Source of the DNA: Pseudorhodoferax sp965279475
GTDB taxonomy: Bacteria > Pseudomonadota > Gammaproteobacteria > Burkholderiales > Burkholderiaceae_C
NCBI GenBank assembly: GCA_965279475.1
Contig: CBDIIA010000002.1
Span: 992,001 to 1,056,000, forward strand
Length of the DNA stretch: 64,000 bases
Direction of reading: 5' to 3'
The position numbers and the translations under genes are program-made. The notes beneath the pieces were generated by a model that made no database searches, was not told the DNA's origin, and saw nothing but the letters and a program-made list of their open reading frames with translations. Positions 19,307-26,669 of the stretch are shown here, piece by piece (the stretch's first letter is position 1; each line of letters starts with the position of its first letter).

Positions 19307-20218
19307 TCAGGACGGCTGCACGGTCGTGAACGGCTGCGCGGGCGCTGCCGGTGCCTCGCCTTCGCACAGGCGCTCGTATTCGGAGATCACCTGCGCGCCC
19401 AGCAGCAGCAGCGTGGCCGCGACCTCCAGGCTCAGCAGCACGGCGATCGAGGTGGTCAGCGAGCCGTAGACCTTGCCGATCTGCGACAGCGTGACGAAGT
19501 ACCAGATCAGGATGTGGCGCGACACCTCCCACAGCACGGCCGCGGCCACGGCGCCGATCAACGCATGCTGCAGCGACGGCCGGCCGACCGGCATCACCAT
19601 GTAGATCGAGGTCAGCACGAACACCTCGCCGGCAAAACCCAGCAAGTACAGCAGCACGCCCGACACGCCACCCAGCGACCAGCTGAAGCCGAACAGCCAC
19701 ACGCGCTCCTGGCCGATCGCCTGCAACCCGCCGGCCACCAGCGTCACCAGCAGCAGGCCTACGCCCAGGCACAGGATGTAGGCGTATGGAATGATGGCCG
19801 AGACGAGGTAGTGCCTCCGGCGCACCGCCACCCGGTGGTGGAAGATCACCGACATCGCGTTCTCGAGCACGGTGAAGGCCAGCGAGCTGAAGAACAGCAT
19901 GCTGACCAGCAGCACCCAGCCCATCACGTCGCGGTGGTCGAGGAAGTTGGCCAGCTCGGCGATGATGGCCTTCGAATGGCCTGGCACCAGCCATTCGAGA
20001 TAGCGGTGCAGCGTCTGCAGCAACTCGTTCTGGTCGATCAGGTGCGACAGCGCGATCACCGTCAGGATCAGCAGCGGCACGATGGACAGCAGCGCGTAAT
20101 AGGCCACCGCGCCGGCCAGCAGCAGGCCCTGATTGGCCTTGAAGGCTTTCAGGGTGCGCAGCGCAAAGGCGCCGGGATGGCGCAGGATCTCTGCGGCTTG
20201 CGGGTTGAGCAGGGGCAT
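19307..20218 (-). CDS. YihY/BrkB-family inner-membrane protein
   Basis: 303 residues. About six hydrophobic segments follow a cytoplasmic N-terminus, with the family's AGAVAYYALLSIVPLLIL near residues 42-59. The function of the family is not settled: early reports of RNase BN activity were wrong and a transporter role is suspected. The ATG at 20218 starts just before the conserved region; an upstream in-frame extension overlaps the small gene in another frame and is unlikely. Confidence 0.88.
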   Translation of the reverse strand: MPLLNPQAAEILRHPGAFALRTLKAFKANQGLLLAGAVAYYALLSIVPLLILTVIALSHLIDQNELLQTLHRYLEWLVPGHSKAIIAELANFLDHRDVMGWVLLVSMLFFSSLAFTVLENAMSVIFHHRVAVRRRHYLVSAIIPYAYILCLGVGLLLVTLVAGGLQAIGQERVWLFGFSWSLGGVSGVLLYLLGFAGEVFVLTSIYMVMPVGRPSLQHALIGAVAAAVLWEVSRHILIWYFVTLSQIGKVYGSLTTSIAVLLSLEVAATLLLLGAQVISEYERLCEGEAPAAPAQPFTTVQPS

Positions 20219-20264
20219 GGAGCCGCTTATACGCCGGCCGGCGCCGGGCTGCAGAAGGCCGGCC

Positions 20265-20417
20265 TCAGATCTCGGGAGGAGGTGCGCCATCGTGTTCCGG
20301 ATCGATCGGCGTGCTGGGCCCCGGCGCGCCATCGTCCGGATCGACCGGAAGGCCGCCTGGCTCGGGATCCTGGTCTTGGCCGCCATGCTCGTGCGGCTTG
20401 TGGGGCGTGTGGCTCAT
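20265..20417 (-). CDS. Small acidic Pro/Gly/Asp-rich protein of 50 residues
   Basis: A 50-residue frame starting MSHTPHKPHEHGG and ending DGAPPPEI. It is acidic overall, with repeated Asp-Pro and Gly-Gly and no hydrophobic stretch, so probably disordered and cytoplasmic. An AGGAAGACC segment lies upstream of its ATG. It sits 46 bp upstream of the YihY/BrkB gene in the same direction. I recall similar short proteins in Burkholderiales genomes but know no function. Support: clean start and stop, biased but regular composition, and otherwise empty DNA. Confidence 0.6.
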   Translation of the reverse strand: MSHTPHKPHEHGGQDQDPEPGGLPVDPDDGAPGPSTPIDPEHDGAPPPEI

Positions 20418-20585
20418 CGGGGGGTCTTCCTGTTGCCATGGACGGCATTGCGATGGTGCGCCTGGCCGCGCAGCACGGCGCTCGGACTCGGTCCCGACGG
20501 CGTGTCAGCGGCAGCCGACACCGGGATACCGCACCCGGACGGGATTGGTTACGCTGCGGGCTGTTCCTCATCTGCACACCCTGCC

Positions 20586-21005
20586 ATGAACCCCTTCGAC
20601 AACGAGCCCCCCGATACCCTGTTCAGCCTGACCATGCCGATGGTGCAGGCCTTCAGCCTGCGCGGCCTGCGCATCGGCCACGACGAGGCCAGCATCCTGA
20701 TGCCGGCCCAGCCGCAGTACGCCAACAGCCGCGGCGACGTGCACGGCGGCGCCTACGCCGTGCTGCTGGACTGCGCGCTGTCGTGCGCCGCCCGCGCGCA
20801 CGACCCCACACGCTACGGTGTGGTGACGGTGGACATGTCGGTGCACTACGTCGCCCCGACCCAGGGCGACGCCATCGGCACGGCGCGCTGCGAGCGGCGC
20901 GGCAAGTCACTGAGTTTCGTGCGCGGCGAGGTGCGCGACACCGACGGCCAGCTGCTGGCGCTGGCCACCGGCACCTTCAAGCTGGTGGAGCGTGCCGGGC
21001 GCTGA
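20586..21005 (+). CDS. Hotdog-fold thioesterase (PaaI-like)
   Basis: 139 residues, the typical single hotdog length. The active-site segment DVHGGAYAVLLD (HGG followed by an Asp on the central helix) and the strand VVTVDMSVHYVAPT are family hallmarks. It hydrolyses an acyl-CoA, class unknown; PaaI relatives act on aromatic acyl-CoAs. The ATG at 20586 begins a conserved-length domain. It is convergent with the methyltransferase-like gene, 6 bases apart. Confidence 0.88.
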   Translation: MNPFDNEPPDTLFSLTMPMVQAFSLRGLRIGHDEASILMPAQPQYANSRGDVHGGAYAVLLDCALSCAARAHDPTRYGVVTVDMSVHYVAPTQGDAIGTARCERRGKSLSFVRGEVRDTDGQLLALATGTFKLVERAGR

Positions 21006-21011
21006 GCCTTG

Positions 21012-21863
21012 TCAGGGCTTGACGAACTTCAGCACGAACTCGTCTTTCGGCTGCGGCGGCTCGGGCGTGTTGCGGTCGCGCGGATCGTTCGGGTTGCGCA
21101 GGAAGCCACCCCGCGCGGCCAGCCGGAAGCCCGCGCTTTCGACCTCGCTCTTCACGAACTCCTCCTCGACCCGGTGCAGCGTGCCGGCCTCGGAGATGCC
21201 GGTGCCGGGGCGCCCGGCGTGGTCGGCGATCACGTAGACACCGCCGGGCTTCAACGCGGCGAACAGCGCACGGTTCATCTGGCCGCGGTCCACGCCCATG
21301 TGGCCGAGGTCGTGGTAGTTGAACATCAAGGTGGCGAGGTCCAGGCTGCCCGGTGCGACCTGCGGCGGCACCGGGTTCTCGAACGGCAGCACGACGGGCA
21401 CGAGGTTGGGCACCTGCGGGTTCATCGCGCGGCCGGCCAGGCCGGGTGGGCGCGCCATCGGACCGGGCGGCGCGGCCGCAGCAGGCGGCGCCGGCGGCAT
21501 GGGCGCTGCACCTCCCTCCGGCTGCGCAGGCCCCGGCCGGCTGGTGCGCGGCGGCATCTGGCCGTAGACACGGCCGGCCGGCCCAGCGGACCGCGCGATC
21601 AGCTCCGTGGTGTAGCCGCCGCCGGCAAACAGGTCCAGCGCCACGATGCCAGGCCGCACCCCGATGAAGGCCAGCATCTCCTGCGGCTTGCGCCGCACGT
21701 CGTTGCGCCGGTCGGCCTCGCTGCGGTCGGGATTGGCGATGATCTCGGCGATGCGGGTGGGGGACAGCGGGGCGGGGGTTGGGGGGACGGAGGTGCAGGC
21801 GCTGAGGGCGAGTGCAAGGGTGGCCCAGGCCGCACTGGCGGCGATGATGGGATGGATGCGCAT
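21012..21863 (-). CDS. Predicted lipoprotein with a class I methyltransferase fold
   Basis: 283 residues. The N-terminus is a lipoprotein signal peptide with lipobox LSAC at about residues 23-26, followed by a methyltransferase-like fold: motif I VALDLFAGGGYTTE near 69-82 and the later strand PGGVYVIADHAG. A Pro/Ala/Gly-rich insert of about 40 residues interrupts the fold after motif I. Exported relatives (COG4798-type) are uncharacterised, and it is unclear how a periplasmic protein would obtain S-adenosylmethionine. Start ATG 21863; an outer start at 21932 lacks support. Confidence 0.78.
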   Translation of the reverse strand: MRIHPIIAASAAWATLALALSACTSVPPTPAPLSPTRIAEIIANPDRSEADRRNDVRRKPQEMLAFIGVRPGIVALDLFAGGGYTTELIARSAGPAGRVYGQMPPRTSRPGPAQPEGGAAPMPPAPPAAAAPPGPMARPPGLAGRAMNPQVPNLVPVVLPFENPVPPQVAPGSLDLATLMFNYHDLGHMGVDRGQMNRALFAALKPGGVYVIADHAGRPGTGISEAGTLHRVEEEFVKSEVESAGFRLAARGGFLRNPNDPRDRNTPEPPQPKDEFVLKFVKP

Positions 21864-21961
21864 CGTGTCTTTCTGGTTTTTTCGAATGGAATGAAAGCAA
21901 TGAACGGGGCTGCGATCGGACACACGCAGCATTCGGCATTCCGTTGCGAGCCGTTCTAGGC

Positions 21962-23044
21962 TCAGGGGTTGCCGCCTGCTTCCCCCTGCAGAATGGCCGT
22001 CAGCGCCAGGTTGATGTAGTAGTTGCCTCGACCGACCTTGTGCTTCTTGACAAAACCGCCCTCGACCAGTGCATCGAGATACTTGGTGGCCGTGAGGCGT
22101 GACACCTGCAGGTCGCGCTGCACGAAATCGATCTTCGTGTAGGGGTGCGTGAACAGGTTGTTGATCAGGTCCTGACTATAGAACTTGTAGTTGTCACGGA
22201 TCCGATGTTTGTAGTCGGCCAGGGCGGCCTTGATGGCGTAGACGGTGGTGATCGTCTGCCGAGCCGTCTCCTCGACGGCTTCCAGCAGATACAGCACCCA
22301 TGCTTCCCAGGTGTCGCCATCGCGGACCGTTTGCAACAGGCGGTAGTAGTCGGCCTTCGTCTGCACGATGTAGCTGCTCAGGTAGAGCACCGGGATGTCG
22401 AGCAGGCCCTCTTTCACCAGGTAGAGCACGTTCAGGATGCGCCCGGTCCGGCCGTTGCCATCGTAGAAGGGGTGGATGCTTTCGAACTGGTGGTGAATCA
22501 GCGCCATCTTGATCAGCGGATCGACATCCAGCAATCCGGGCTCGTTGATGAAGCGTTCCAACCCCTGCATCAAGGACACGATCTCGGCCGGATCCTGCGG
22601 CGGCATGTAGACGGTGCGCCCGGCGCCGTCTCTCAGCGCGGTACCCGGCAACTTGCGAAAGCCTGCGTTGTTGCGCTCCAGCTCCGCCTGGATGCCGACG
22701 ATGTGGTTGGCCGTGATCAGGCCGCTTTGCTGCACCTGTGCAAAGCCGACCCTCAACGCTTGCCGGTACCGAAGCACCTCTTTGGCGGCCGGGTTGCCGA
22801 ACGCTTCCGGCAGCACGTCGTCCTTGAACAGCGCATCGTGCGTGGTGATGATGTTCTCGATCTCCGAGCTGGCCTTTGCCTCTTGCAGACCCAAGGTGTT
22901 GATGAGCATGCCCTGGTTCGGGATCGCGGCGGCAATGCCCTTGAGTTCCGCCAGTTGGCGGCTGGCGCTGGCGAGCCTTCGCAAGATGGCTGGCGTGTCG
23001 AAGCGCGCCGGATCGAGCAGTTCAAGAGGAGGAAGGCTGGCCAT
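21962..23044 (-). CDS. Fic-family protein, class II (self-inhibited), with C-terminal winged helix
   Basis: 360 residues. The Fic core motif HPFYDGNGR (191-199) with catalytic His 191 is intact, so AMP transfer from ATP to a protein hydroxyl is expected. The N-terminal helix carries the inhibitory S-x3-E-N motif (S59, E63, N64), which marks class II enzymes whose Glu blocks ATP binding until released. The C-terminal part (about 289-347, KIDFVQRDLQVSRLTATKYL) looks like a winged helix and may bind DNA or a partner. An unusual dyad lies immediately upstream. Confidence 0.92.
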   Translation of the reverse strand: MASLPPLELLDPARFDTPAILRRLASASRQLAELKGIAAAIPNQGMLINTLGLQEAKASSEIENIITTHDALFKDDVLPEAFGNPAAKEVLRYRQALRVGFAQVQQSGLITANHIVGIQAELERNNAGFRKLPGTALRDGAGRTVYMPPQDPAEIVSLMQGLERFINEPGLLDVDPLIKMALIHHQFESIHPFYDGNGRTGRILNVLYLVKEGLLDIPVLYLSSYIVQTKADYYRLLQTVRDGDTWEAWVLYLLEAVEETARQTITTVYAIKAALADYKHRIRDNYKFYSQDLINNLFTHPYTKIDFVQRDLQVSRLTATKYLDALVEGGFVKKHKVGRGNYYINLALTAILQGEAGGNP

Positions 23045-23054
23045 GGCAATTCAA

Positions 23055-23129
23055 TTTTTTTGCATGTTAGCTTGGACGTGTATAGAAATTTCGATTTTTT
23101 ATACACGTCATCCTCGACATGCTTAAAAA
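23055..23129. promoter_or_regulatory. Extended multi-arm dyad upstream of fic
   Basis: One symmetry axis at 23092 relates three nested arm pairs: GACGTGTATA (23075-23084) with TATACACGTC (23100-23109), a perfect 10 bp; GCATGT (23062-23067) with ACATGC (23117-23122), both 7 bases outside the inner arms; and T5 (23055-23059) with A5 (23125-23129). It is AT-rich against the surrounding high-GC DNA and starts 11 bases upstream of the fic ATG. It could be an operator for a multimeric repressor, perhaps the Fic winged helix itself, or a structured mRNA leader. Confidence 0.7.
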
Positions 23130-23201
23130 ACCTCGAAATCTCTTCATGTGCCGGCCACGCCATGCCGTAGCACGACATGACCCGGGTGAGTGATTGGCCC
23201 C

Positions 23202-23219
23202 CCACTTTCTCGAAAGTGG
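23202..23219. promoter_or_regulatory. Second palindrome in the fic-GMC intergenic region
   Basis: CCACTTT-CTCG-AAAGTGG: a 7-bp perfect stem closed by a CG pair, lying 63 bp upstream of the GMC oxidoreductase start and 158 bp upstream of fic. No T-run follows. Candidate operator for the GMC operon or a divergent control site. Confidence 0.45.
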
Positions 23220-23282
23220 CTCTAACCACCGGTCCACTCTGCATGCGATGCTCCGCGCCACCATGACCTGCATGCCGCCCCG

Positions 23283-24911
23283 TTGACCGCTCCAACCTAC
23301 GACTACGTGATCGTGGGCGGGGGAACCGCCGGCTGCGTGCTCGCCAACCGCCTCAGCGCCGACCCGCGCACCACCGTGCTGCTGCTGGAGGCCGGTGGCC
23401 CGGGTCGCAGCTGGTGGCTCAAGCTGCCGATCGGCTACGGGCATTCGTTCTACAACCCCGCCGTCAACTGGATGTACCGCACGCAGCCCGAGGCGGCGCT
23501 CGACGGGCGCGACGGCTACTGGCCGCGGGGCAAGGTGCTGGGCGGGTCGAGCGCGATCAATGCGATGGTGTTCGTGCGCGGGCAGCCGTCCGACTTCGAT
23601 GGCTGGGCCGCGGCCGGCAACCCGGGCTGGGGCTGGGCCGACGTGCTGCCGTATTTCCGCAAACTCGAGGACAGCGAGCACGGCCCCGATGCCTGGCGCG
23701 GGCGTGGCGGGCCGGTGCACGTGAGCGATGTGTCGGCGTCCGTGCATCCGCTGTGCGGCGCCTATCTGCAGGCAGGCGTTCAGGCGGGCCTGCCGCGCAA
23801 CGCGGATCTGAACGGCGCTTCGGCCGAGGGGGTGGGCATCAACCAGATCACCACGCGCAACGGGTGGCGCGAATCGGCCGCCACCGCCTACCTGCAGCCG
23901 GCGCTGCGCCGGTCGAACCTGCGGGTGGAGACCGGCGCACGGGCCACGCGCATCGTGTTCGACGGCACGGCCGCCACCGGCGTGTGCTACCTGCAGGACG
24001 GCCGGGTGCACGAGGTGCGGGCGCGGCGCGAGCTGATCGTCGCGGCCGGCGCCATCGCTTCGCCGCAACTGCTGCTGGCCTCGGGCGTCGGGCCGGGTGC
24101 TGAGCTGCAGGCGCTGGGCATTCCGGTGGTGGCCGATCTGCCGGCGGTGGGCCGGCATCTGCAGGACCACCTGTGCATCGACCACGTCTACCGTGCGCGG
24201 GTGCCGACGCTCAACAACGACCTCGGCAGCTGGCACGGCAAGCTGTGGGCGGGGCTGCACTACATCGCGCTGCGGCGCGGGCCGCTGGCACTGAGCGTGA
24301 ACCAGGGCGGCGGCTTCGTGCGGTCCCGGCCGGAGCTGGCCCAGCCCGACCAGCAGCTGTATTTCTCGCCGCTGAGTTATCTGCGTGCGGTGCCGGGCCA
24401 GCGCCGGCTGATGGCGCCCGATCCCTATCCGGGCTTCCTGCTGAGTGCGCAGCCGTGCCGGCCGACCAGCCGGGGGTGCATCCGGTTGAACGCGAGCGAC
24501 CCGCTGGCCATGCCGCGCATCGAACCCAACTCGCTGGCGACCGAGGAAGACCGCAGGGCCATCGTCGATGGCGCCGCGCTGCTGCGGCGGCTGGCCGCCA
24601 CCCCCGCGCTGCACGCCGTGATCGAACGTGAACTGCTGCCCGGCGACGCGGTGCGCACGCCCGACGAACTGCTGGCCGACATCCGCGCCCGCGCCTCGAC
24701 CGTGTTCCACCCCGTCAGCACCTGCCGCATGGGGCCCGACCCGGCAGATGCCGTGCTCAACCACCGGTTGCAGGTGCACGGGCTGCAACGGCTGCGCGTC
24801 ATCGACGCGTCTGCCTTTCCGTCGCTGACCTCGGGCAACACCAATGCGCCGACGCTGATGCTGGCTGAGAAAGGTGCCGACCTCGTCCTGGCTGATCATT
24901 CCCACCGATAA
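23283..24911 (+). CDS. GMC-family FAD oxidoreductase (choline/alcohol dehydrogenase-like)
   Basis: 542 residues, the family's usual length. The FAD-binding GGGTAGCVLANRL lies at about 13-25, the GMC signature GKVLGGSSAINAMV near 83-96, and the catalytic His and Asn are in FHPVSTCRMG and SGNTNAP near the C-terminus. It oxidises a primary alcohol to an aldehyde; the substrate is unknown. The frame opens with TTG at 23283; no in-frame ATG or GTG precedes it. The next enzyme gene follows after 13 bases. Confidence 0.9.
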   Translation: MTAPTYDYVIVGGGTAGCVLANRLSADPRTTVLLLEAGGPGRSWWLKLPIGYGHSFYNPAVNWMYRTQPEAALDGRDGYWPRGKVLGGSSAINAMVFVRGQPSDFDGWAAAGNPGWGWADVLPYFRKLEDSEHGPDAWRGRGGPVHVSDVSASVHPLCGAYLQAGVQAGLPRNADLNGASAEGVGINQITTRNGWRESAATAYLQPALRRSNLRVETGARATRIVFDGTAATGVCYLQDGRVHEVRARRELIVAAGAIASPQLLLASGVGPGAELQALGIPVVADLPAVGRHLQDHLCIDHVYRARVPTLNNDLGSWHGKLWAGLHYIALRRGPLALSVNQGGGFVRSRPELAQPDQQLYFSPLSYLRAVPGQRRLMAPDPYPGFLLSAQPCRPTSRGCIRLNASDPLAMPRIEPNSLATEEDRRAIVDGAALLRRLAATPALHAVIERELLPGDAVRTPDELLADIRARASTVFHPVSTCRMGPDPADAVLNHRLQVHGLQRLRVIDASAFPSLTSGNTNAPTLMLAEKGADLVLADHSHR

Positions 24912-24924
24912 GAATTTCGCCACC

Positions 24925-26226
24925 ATGTCCCACACCGAAGCCTTGATGCAAGACTGCAAGCTCGCCCCGTATTGGTGGGACGAAGTGCCGCGCCCCGCCA
25001 TCGCCGATGCCGCGCTGCCGCAGAAGGTCGACGTGGCCGTGGTCGGTGCCGGCTACACCGGCCTGCACGCGGCGCTGCAGACTGCGCGTGGCGGCCGCTC
25101 GACCCTGGTGCTCGACGCCGAGGAAGCCGGCTGGGGCTGCAGCACGCGCAACGGCGGGCAGGTCTCGACCAGCATCAAGCCGAGCTACGAGCAGCTGTCG
25201 CGCCGGCACGGCGAGAAGCGCGCGTTCGACATCCTGCGCGAAGGCCAGCGATCGCTGGAGTGGATCGCGCAGTTCGTGCGCACCGAGGCGATCGACTGCC
25301 ACTTCAGCCGTGTCGGGCGTTTCCACGCGGCGCACAACGCCGCGCAGTTCGATGCGCTGGCCGCCCGCGTGCGGCACCAGCCCAAGGGCCTCGAAGTGCT
25401 GGCCCACGTCGTGCCGCGTGCCGAGCAGCGCAGCGAACTGGGCAGCGATGCGTACTGGGGCGGCGTGGTCTACGAGAGCCATTGTTCGGTGCACCCCGCG
25501 CTGTACCACCAGGGCCTGCTCGAGCGCGTGCAGGCGGCGGGCGCGCAGGTGGCGCCGCGCAGCCCGGTCATGTCGATCGAGCGGCAGGACGGCGGCTACC
25601 GCCTGGGCACCGCGCGCGGCAGCGTGCTGGCGCGCGACGTGGTGATCGCCACCAACGGCTACACCGGCAAACTCACGCCGTGGCTGCAGCGCCGCGTGAT
25701 TCCCATCGGCAGCTACATGATCGCGACCGAGCCGCTGCAGGAGGGCCTGATGGACCGGCTGATCCCGCGCAACCGCATCGTCAGCGACACCCGCAAGGTC
25801 GTCTACTACTACCGCGCATCGCCCGACAGGCGCCGCATCCTGTTCGGCGGCCGCGTCTCGCACGCCGAGACCGATGCGCGCGTCAGCGGGCCGCTGCTGC
25901 ACGCCGACATGGCGCAGATCTTCCCGGAGCTGAAAGGCATCGGCATCAGCCACTCGTGGAACGGTTTCGTCGCCTACACCTTCGACGAGCTGATGCACGT
26001 CGGCCGGCACGATGGGCTGCACTACGCCATGGGCTATTGCGGTGCCGGTGTCGGTACGTCGAGCTACTTCGGCATGCGCATCGGGCAGCAGGTGCTGGGC
26101 CTGCCCGAAGGCAAGACCGCGCTCGACGGCCTGGCCTTCGAGACCCGGCCGTTCTACACGGGCAACCCCTGGTTCCTGGCACCCTCGGTGCGCTACTACC
26201 GCTGGCGCGACAGCCGGCCGGTATAA
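24925..26226 (+). CDS. FAD-dependent amine/amino acid oxidase (PuuB-like, DAO family)
   Basis: 433 residues. The N-terminal dinucleotide-binding motif VVGAGYTGLHAAL is near 36-48, and GWGCSTRNGGQ and GYCGAGVGTSSYFG are typical of gamma-glutamylputrescine oxidase-type proteins. It would oxidise a secondary or primary amine, releasing an aldehyde and hydrogen peroxide. It is cotranscribed with the GMC oxidoreductase and a cupin. I infer catabolism of an amino alcohol or amine; the gene symbol is withheld because substrate and partner ligase are not shown. Confidence 0.88.
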   Translation: MSHTEALMQDCKLAPYWWDEVPRPAIADAALPQKVDVAVVGAGYTGLHAALQTARGGRSTLVLDAEEAGWGCSTRNGGQVSTSIKPSYEQLSRRHGEKRAFDILREGQRSLEWIAQFVRTEAIDCHFSRVGRFHAAHNAAQFDALAARVRHQPKGLEVLAHVVPRAEQRSELGSDAYWGGVVYESHCSVHPALYHQGLLERVQAAGAQVAPRSPVMSIERQDGGYRLGTARGSVLARDVVIATNGYTGKLTPWLQRRVIPIGSYMIATEPLQEGLMDRLIPRNRIVSDTRKVVYYYRASPDRRRILFGGRVSHAETDARVSGPLLHADMAQIFPELKGIGISHSWNGFVAYTFDELMHVGRHDGLHYAMGYCGAGVGTSSYFGMRIGQQVLGLPEGKTALDGLAFETRPFYTGNPWFLAPSVRYYRWRDSRPV

Positions 26227-26248
26227 AGCAGCACCACCGAAAGCGAAG

Positions 26249-26647
26249 ATGACCATCCTGCGACTGACCCATGCGAGTCACACCCCGACCGCGCAACTCG
26301 AAGACTGGGGCCGGGTCGGCGACCCGATCAGCCAGCCGCCGTGCACGCTGCGCGGCGACAAGCTGACCGCGCCGATCGCCCACGCCCCCGACATCGGCAT
26401 CTGGGAATGCAGCCCGGGCCGCTACCGCCGGCAGATCCTGTCGGCCGAGAGCATGCACATCATTTCCGGCGAGGCGCTGTTCACGCCCGACGGCGGTACG
26501 CCCATCACGCTGAAGGCCGGCGACGTGGTGTTCTTCCCCACGGGCACGCTGGGCGACTGGGACATCCGGGTCGCGCTGCGCAAGATGTACGTGGTGTTCG
26601 ACCCGGCGGCCGGATTGGCGCCGGCCAGCGCCAGCCCGCAGCCCTGA
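26249..26647 (+). CDS. Small cupin-domain protein (EutQ-like cupin_3)
   Basis: 132-residue single cupin. The segments GIWECSPGRYRRQI, EALFTPDGG and LKAGDVVFFPTGTLGDW follow the cupin_3 pattern seen in proteins beside PuuB-type oxidases. The usual metal-binding His pair is largely absent, so a non-metal binding role is possible. It begins 22 bases after the oxidase stop, as part of the same unit. Confidence 0.85.
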   Translation: MTILRLTHASHTPTAQLEDWGRVGDPISQPPCTLRGDKLTAPIAHAPDIGIWECSPGRYRRQILSAESMHIISGEALFTPDGGTPITLKAGDVVFFPTGTLGDWDIRVALRKMYVVFDPAAGLAPASASPQP

Positions 26648-26662
26648 CCCTGCGAGCCAGGG
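26648..26662. terminator. Weak hairpin between convergent genes
   Basis: CCCTG-N5-CAGGG immediately after the cupin stop and just before the end of the facing crotonase-like gene. A short stem without a U-tract, so at best a weak terminator. Confidence 0.25.
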
Positions 26663-26669
26663 GCCTTCT

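Noticed and set aside
19307..20218. Annotation of the YihY-family gene as ribonuclease BN (rbn).
   Set aside because: That assignment is historical; RNase BN activity belongs to a different protein, and this is a polytopic membrane protein.
18389..21022. An 877-codon plus-strand frame.
   Set aside because: Antisense to the OpgC-like and YihY/BrkB genes, with low-complexity His/Gln/Arg composition and no motif.
23045..23282. A minus-strand frame reading through the fic upstream dyad.
   Set aside because: Its N-terminal part crosses both palindromes and then enters fic out of frame; the dyad symmetry explains the sequence better than coding.
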